Position numbers and translations under genes: made by a program. A stretch of DNA of 64,000 nt from the NCBI GenBank assembly GCA_003169895.1, contig PNAE01000012.1:126736-190735 (forward strand), read 5' to 3'. The notes beneath the pieces are model-generated. The model was not told the DNA's origin. It was given only the letters and a program-made list of their open reading frames with translations, and did no database searches. This document shows, one piece after another, positions 59,821-64,000 of the stretch; positions within the stretch are counted from its first letter, which is position 1; every line of letters begins with the position of its first letter. The DNA comes from Gemmatimonadota bacterium (GTDB lineage Bacteria > Gemmatimonadota > Gemmatimonadetes > Gemmatimonadales > GWC2-71-9).

Positions 59821-60749
59821 CCGCTCGACTCATCGATGGCAGCGCGATCGGTGCGGCGATCCGTAGCGAGGTTGCCGCCGAGGTGTCGGCGCTGCGCGCA
59901 CACGGAACCGCGCCGGGGCTTACGGTGATCCTGGTGGGCGAAGACCCGCCGTCACAGATCTACGTGCGGTCGAAGGCCAGGGCGTGCGCCGAAGCTGGCA
60001 TGCGATCCGACGTGATCGCGCTGCCGGCGTCCACGGCCGAGCATGAGCTGCTCTCGGTGATCGAGCGGCTGAATCACGACGCTGCGGTGCACGGGATTCT
60101 CTGTCAGCTCCCGCTGCCTCGCCACCTTGATTCCGCGCGGATACTCCGCCGGATCGATCCCGCCAAGGATGTGGACGGCCTCCATCCGATCAACGTCGGC
60201 AAACTGGTGCTCGGCGACGCGACCGGATTCAAGCCGGCGACCCCGTTCGGCGTGCAACAGTTGCTGGTCCGCTCCGGCATCGACACCCGCAGTGCACACG
60301 TCGTCATCGTCGGCCGGTCGAATCTGGTGGGACGTCCGCTCGCGAACCTGCTGAGCCAGTCCGGACCGGGCGCGGATGCGACGGTGACGATCGCGCACTC
60401 CCGCACGCGCGATCTCGATGCGGTCTGCCGGACCGCGGATATCCTTATCGTCGCGATCGGGCGGGCGGAGTTCATCCGGGCAGCCGCGGTGAAGCCCGGC
60501 GCGACGGTGATCGATGTCGGTACGACGCGCGTCGATGACGCGAGCCGCTCGCGCGGGTATCGCCTGGCGGGGGATGTGGCCTTCGACGAGGTGTGCGAAG
60601 TGGCCGGCGCGATCACCCCGGTGCCAGGTGGCGTCGGGCCGATGACGATCGCGATGTTGTTGGTCAACACGCTGCGGGCTGCGACGATGCTGACCGTGGG
60701 TCGATCAGCCACCAGTCGCCAGCCACCGGCCACCAGCCCGCCATCATGA
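59817..60749 (+). CDS. folD: Bifunctional methylenetetrahydrofolate dehydrogenase/cyclohydrolase
   Basis: Interconverts 5,10-methylene- and 10-formyl-tetrahydrofolate. 310 residues from ATG 59817. Catalytic Tyr49-x3-Lys53 in PSQIYVRSKARAC; GILCQLPLPRHLD; KDVDGLHPINVGKL; Rossmann part VVIVGRSNLVGRPLANLL; and the closing ITPVPGGVGPMTIAMLLVNTL. The last 14 or so residues (SATSRQPPATSPPS) are encoded by a heptanucleotide repeat tract rather than conserved sequence, so the natural C-terminus has been extended by repeat DNA. Overlaps rny and xseA by four bases. Confidence 0.95.
   Translation: MTARLIDGSAIGAAIRSEVAAEVSALRAHGTAPGLTVILVGEDPPSQIYVRSKARACAEAGMRSDVIALPASTAEHELLSVIERLNHDAAVHGILCQLPLPRHLDSARILRRIDPAKDVDGLHPINVGKLVLGDATGFKPATPFGVQQLLVRSGIDTRSAHVVIVGRSNLVGRPLANLLSQSGPGADATVTIAHSRTRDLDAVCRTADILIVAIGRAEFIRAAAVKPGATVIDVGTTRVDDASRSRGYRLAGDVAFDEVCEVAGAITPVPGGVGPMTIAMLLVNTLRAATMLTVGRSATSRQPPATSPPS
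60708..60742. repeat. GCCACCA-type heptanucleotide array inside the folD 3' end
   Basis: GCCACCA, GTCGCCA, GCCACCG, GCCACCA, GCCCGCC: five units translated as the folD tail and ending just before the xseA ATG at 60746. Confidence 0.65.
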
Positions 60750-61942
60750 GCCCGTTCGACGAAGCCTGGTCCGTCTCGCGCCTGGCGCGGACGATCAAGC
60801 GGCGGGTCGAGGAAGACCCGACGCCGATTTGGGTGCGCGGTGAACTCACCGGCGTCAAGCGGTATCCGAGCGGCCACTGGTATTTCGGCCTGCGCGATGC
60901 GACCGCCAAGGTCGATTGCACCCTGTTTCGCTCCGCTGCCGCCGGTATGCGCGCGCCACTTGTCGATGGAGCCGAAGTGTTTGCGCTCGGCTGCGCCAGC
61001 GTCTGGGAGGAGCGGACCGCGCTGCGCTTCAATGTGGCCCAGATTCTCCCGGCGGCCGCCATTGGGGCGCAGGCGCAGTCGGTCGAACGTGTCAAGCAGG
61101 CGCTCCTGGCCGACGGCCTGCTCGACCCGGGTCGCAAGCGGCGACTGCCGGCGTTTGCGTCACGCATCGCGGTGATCACCTCGGTCGCCGGCGCGGCTGT
61201 GCACGACATCATCACCGTGGCACGCCGCCGCTGGCCGTCCGTGGAGTTGCTCGTGATCAATAGCGCCGTGCAGGGCGATGGCGCGGCGACGGAGTTGGTG
61301 CGCGCCCTGCGGATCGTTGGCCGTCTCGAACGGATCGACTGCTGCATCATCGGTCGCGGCGGCGGTGGCAAGGAGGACCTTGCGGCGTTCAATGACGAAG
61401 GCGTCTGTCGCGCGATCGCGGCATGCCCGGTGCCGGTCATCAGCGCCGTTGGCCACGAGGTGGACGTCACGCTGGCCGATCTGGTGGCGGACGTGCGCGC
61501 CGCGACGCCGTCGCAAGCCGCCGAATTTGCCCTCCCTGACCGCCGTGATGTCGCCGTCCGGATCGCCGCAGCGAGCACGGCGTTTGGCCGGGCATTATCG
61601 ACGCTGCTCGCCGCGCGTCGCGCCCGGATGGAGCGCACGCGCGACCGCATGGCCGGCGCACTCCTCGCGCAACTTCGTTCGTCGGAACGACGGCTGCTGA
61701 CCGCGACGGCGCGACTCGCACCAGCGTTGTTGCGGGCGGTCGAGGTTCGGCGTGGCACGTTGTCCCGGCTGGCGGCGCAGTTGCACGCGTTGTCCCCGAT
61801 GGCCGTCCTCGGCCGCGGCTATGCGCTCGCACGCGCGGCGGACGGTCGGCTGCTGCGCCGCCGCGCGGACCTGCCGGCGGGGACGTCGTTTACCCTCACC
61901 GTCGCGGACGGGGTGATCATCGCTCGCGTGGAGGAATCATGA
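60746..61942 (+). CDS. xseA: Exodeoxyribonuclease VII large subunit
   Basis: 398 residues from ATG 60746 (ATGA overlap). N-terminal OB domain with PIWVRGELTGVKRYPSGHWYFGLRDATAKVDCTLFR. The catalytic domain has RIAVITSVAGAAVHDIITVARRRWP, CCIIGRGGGGKEDLAAFNDEGVCRAIAACPVPVISAVGHEVDVTLADLVADVRAATPSQAAE, all diagnostic. A C-terminal helical region closes with SPMAVLGRGYALAR. Degrades single-stranded DNA to oligonucleotides with XseB, encoded next. Confidence 0.96.
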   Translation: MSPFDEAWSVSRLARTIKRRVEEDPTPIWVRGELTGVKRYPSGHWYFGLRDATAKVDCTLFRSAAAGMRAPLVDGAEVFALGCASVWEERTALRFNVAQILPAAAIGAQAQSVERVKQALLADGLLDPGRKRRLPAFASRIAVITSVAGAAVHDIITVARRRWPSVELLVINSAVQGDGAATELVRALRIVGRLERIDCCIIGRGGGGKEDLAAFNDEGVCRAIAACPVPVISAVGHEVDVTLADLVADVRAATPSQAAEFALPDRRDVAVRIAAASTAFGRALSTLLAARRARMERTRDRMAGALLAQLRSSERRLLTATARLAPALLRAVEVRRGTLSRLAAQLHALSPMAVLGRGYALARAADGRLLRRRADLPAGTSFTLTVADGVIIARVEES

Positions 61943-62172
61943 CCGACGTGCCTTCATTGGGTGACGACCTGAAGCGGTTGGAGGAGATCGTTCGCCGCCT
62001 CGAGGACGATACCCTGGAGCTCGAAACCGCCTTGCAGTTGTTCGAGGAGGGGGTTGGCCGACTCAAGGCGGCACAGGTCCGACTCACCGAAGCCGAGACG
62101 CGGGTGCGGCAGGTGCTCGACGATTCGGCTGCCGGCGATGGTCCGCTCCGATTCGAACCACTTGATGGCTGA
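61939..62172 (+). CDS. xseB: Exodeoxyribonuclease VII small subunit
   Basis: 77 residues, the expected size. LGDDLKRLEEIVRRLEDDTLELETALQLFEEGVGRLKAAQVRLTEAETRVRQVL is the two-helix XseB hairpin. ATG 61939 overlaps the xseA stop. Its end overlaps the prenyl synthase start by eight bases, the standard xseB-ispA-dxs order. Confidence 0.95.
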   Translation: MTDVPSLGDDLKRLEEIVRRLEDDTLELETALQLFEEGVGRLKAAQVRLTEAETRVRQVLDDSAAGDGPLRFEPLDG

Positions 62173-63073
62173 CGGCGAGACCGACGCGGTCGCTCTGCTC
62201 GCCGAAGCCCGACACGTCGTCGATGCCGAACTTGATCGTTGCGTTGAGCGACTTGCTACGACCGTGCCCGGCACGCTGGGCACCGCGCTCGCGTACGCCC
62301 TGCGCACCCCCGGCAAGCGGGTGCGGCCGGCGCTGGTGCTCGCTGCCTATCGCGGAGCCGGCGGCCGATCCGGCGCGATCGCGGGCATCGCCACCGCGGT
62401 CGAGATCGTCCATACCTATTCGCTGGTTCACGACGATTTGCCGTGCATGGACAACGACGACGTGCGACGCGGGCGACCGACCACGCACCGCGTTTTCGAC
62501 CCATGCATCGCCACGCAGGTGGGCTACCTGCTCGTGCCGGTGGCGGGTGAGGAACTCGCGCGAGCGGCGGGCGCACTCGGGCTGAGTGCGACCGCGCTTG
62601 GTGCGCTCGCCGGCGAGTTGTTCGAGGCGGGCGGCATCCGTGGTATGGTGGGCGGTCAATGGCTCGACCTCGAGGCCGAGCGCCGTTCGCTCACGCTGGC
62701 CGAACTCACCGCGGTACACCGTGGCAAGACCGGCGCGCTGATTCGGGCAGCCGCGGTGCTCGGCGGCATCGCGGCGAACGCCGAGCCCGCCGTCCTGCAG
62801 GCGCTGCGCCGGTACGGTGAGGCGATCGGGCTGGCGTTTCAGGTGGCCGACGACGTGCTCGATGCGACCGGCACGTCCGAGGAGCTTGGCAAGCCCGCGG
62901 GCCGCGACGCAGCCCTGGCCAAGTCCACCTACGTCAGCGTGCTCGGCGTCGACGCGGCTCGCGCCGAGGCGGTGCGACACCAGCAGTGCGCGGTGGCCGA
63001 ACTTGCGAACGTTCCACTCGCAACGACGTCGTTGATCGCACTGGCGCGGTATATTGTGACGCGACCGTCATGA
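62165..63073 (+). CDS. ispA: Farnesyl/geranylgeranyl diphosphate synthase
   Basis: Chain-elongating trans-prenyltransferase of isoprenoid synthesis. 302 residues from ATG 62165. First aspartate-rich motif HDDLPCMDNDD with Asp90, Asp91 and Asp96, the two-residue-insertion type of bacterial enzymes; GKRVRPALVLAAY; GGQWLDLEAE; KTGALIRAAAVLGG; second motif QVADDVLDATGT. The sequence resembles IspA, but product length (C15 or C20) cannot be assigned by eye. Coupled to dxs by ATGA. Confidence 0.93.
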   Translation: MADGETDAVALLAEARHVVDAELDRCVERLATTVPGTLGTALAYALRTPGKRVRPALVLAAYRGAGGRSGAIAGIATAVEIVHTYSLVHDDLPCMDNDDVRRGRPTTHRVFDPCIATQVGYLLVPVAGEELARAAGALGLSATALGALAGELFEAGGIRGMVGGQWLDLEAERRSLTLAELTAVHRGKTGALIRAAAVLGGIAANAEPAVLQALRRYGEAIGLAFQVADDVLDATGTSEELGKPAGRDAALAKSTYVSVLGVDAARAEAVRHQQCAVAELANVPLATTSLIALARYIVTRPS

Positions 63074-64000
63074 CCGACACCGCTCCGGGAGCGACCGTGT
63101 CCCTGCTCGCCCGCATCAAGGGCCCCGCCGATGTCAGACAACTGTCTCGCGCGGAGCTGCCGCAACTCGCGCAGGAGGTGCGCGACCGGTTGATCGATTG
63201 CGTTTCCGTCACCGGCGGGCATATCGGCGCGTCCCTTGGCGTCGTCGAATTGGTCGTCGCACTATTGCATGAGTTCAACTCACCGAACGACAAGATCGTG
63301 TGGGATGTCGGTCACCAGGCCTACGCCTGGAAGCTCCTCACCGGCCGCAACGACCGGTTCCCGACGCTCCGAACCGCGGGCGGCATTTCCGGCTTCCTCA
63401 AGCGCGACGAGAGCGAACACGATCAGTTCGGCGCCGGCCACGCGGGTACCGCGGTGTCCGCAGCGCTCGGCATGGCGACGGCGCGCGACCTCAAGGGGGA
63501 ACACCACAAGGTGATCGCGGTGGTCGGCGACGGCGCCCTGACGTGCGGCTTGTCCTACGAAGGCATGAACAACGCCGGCCACTCCGATCGCGATATCCTG
63601 CTGATCGTGAACGACAACGGGATGAGCATCTCTCCCAACGTCGGCGCGATCGCCAAGCTGCTGGGCACCATCGTGGCGAACCCCCGTATCGACCGGCTCC
63701 GCGAGCGGATCAAGCGTGTCACGCTCAAGCTCGGTGATGTGTTCGGCGACGGCGTGGTCGGCTTCGCTCGCAACGTCGAGGAATCGGTCAAGAACCTGTT
63801 CTCCGAAGGCATGCTGTTCGAGGAACTCGGGTTCCGGTATTTCGGGCCGATTGACGGACACGACCTCGACAAGCTGTGCGACACGCTCGCATTCGTTGGC
63901 CGGATGCGGGGACCGCGCGTGCTGCATGTCCTGACGGAAAAGGGCAAGGGCTTTTCGTTCGCCGAAGCGAACCGGGAAAAGTGGCACGGGCTGGCGGCGT
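63070..64000 (+). CDS. dxs: 1-deoxy-D-xylulose-5-phosphate synthase (5' part)
   Basis: First step of the MEP isoprenoid pathway, condensing pyruvate and glyceraldehyde 3-phosphate with thiamine diphosphate. The frame opens at ATG 63070 (overlapping the ispA stop) and runs off the window end after 310 codons of an expected 620 or more. Visible segments: GGHIGASLGVVELVVALLHEF, WDVGHQAYAWKLLTGR, GFLKRDESEHDQFGAGHAGTAVSAALGMATARDL, the thiamine-binding GDGALTCGLSYEGMNNAG with NDNGMSIS, and FEELGFRYFGPIDGHDLDKL. The C-terminal half is not in the window. Confidence 0.96.
   Translation, partial: MTDTAPGATVSLLARIKGPADVRQLSRAELPQLAQEVRDRLIDCVSVTGGHIGASLGVVELVVALLHEFNSPNDKIVWDVGHQAYAWKLLTGRNDRFPTLRTAGGISGFLKRDESEHDQFGAGHAGTAVSAALGMATARDLKGEHHKVIAVVGDGALTCGLSYEGMNNAGHSDRDILLIVNDNGMSISPNVGAIAKLLGTIVANPRIDRLRERIKRVTLKLGDVFGDGVVGFARNVEESVKNLFSEGMLFEELGFRYFGPIDGHDLDKLCDTLAFVGRMRGPRVLHVLTEKGKGFSFAEANREKWHGLAA

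Overview
The window is a densely packed GC-rich bacterial housekeeping segment. Nearly all genes point right. The exceptions are ppiD at the left edge, a glycosyltransferase at 24389-25462 and the heptose kinase at 27378-28385. LPS-heptose genes (gmhA, hldE1), a SurA/PpiD-type periplasmic folding factor and a signal-peptide-bearing sugar hydrolase indicate a diderm. Together with Rex, HrcA, RNase Y, a two-gene ADP-heptose route, and the pheST-zapA-rny and infC-rpmI-rplT orders, the content best fits the phylum Gemmatimonadota. This is inference from gene content, not from a marker tree. I see no prophage, insertion sequence, CRISPR array or secondary-metabolite cluster.

Layout. 1-11.7 kb: ppiD (minus), a TPR protein, aroQ, an Xaa-Pro peptidase, efp, then accB-pilT-accC (a type IV pilus retraction ATPase gene lies between the two acetyl-CoA carboxylase genes), a ComB-family phosphatase, ftsK and a YraN-type nuclease. 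11.9-19.5 kb: recA-recX, alaS, a small unknown protein, a CpsB-like PHP hydrolase, gmhA, an SDR and a secreted DUF1080 protein. 19.5-28.4 kb: CCA-adding enzyme, rarA, hflX, a UDP-glucuronate epimerase, two glycosyltransferases, two tRNA genes and hldE1. 28.5-37.7 kb: asparaginase II, a CMD-fold protein, obg, dprA, hemW, hrcA-dnaJ-prmA-rsmE-HIT. 37.7-46 kb: rpsU, yqeY, mutS2, dnaG, a zinc-ribbon coiled-coil protein, recJ, rsmD, coaD, pta. 47-52.5 kb: an RsbV/RsbW/RsbU-like partner-switching set, rsmA, rex, a DnaQ-type exonuclease, a metallo-hydrolase. 52.5-64 kb: infC-rpmI-rplT, pheST, a coiled-coil protein, zapA, a possible structured RNA, rny, folD, xseAB, ispA and the 5' part of dxs, cut by the window end.

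Genes are joined in long translationally coupled runs: about thirty junctions are NTGA or TGATG overlaps. One of them (recJ) appears to use CTG. Rex has a near-consensus operator directly in front of its own start codon.

Two signals are not explained by ordinary features. First, most spacers that are not simple gene overlaps are built of degenerate 7-bp-periodic units whose sequence differs from locus to locus. Two of these arrays are both exactly 12 units (84 bp) and switch unit family, or its orientation, halfway. Second, at least seven genes or operon heads have TAnnTT 6-9 nt before the start codon, which implies a -10 element and largely leaderless mRNAs. The same TAnnTT -10 with a TTGCNN -35 and a 17-bp spacer precedes the leadered genes recA, rpsU and infC.
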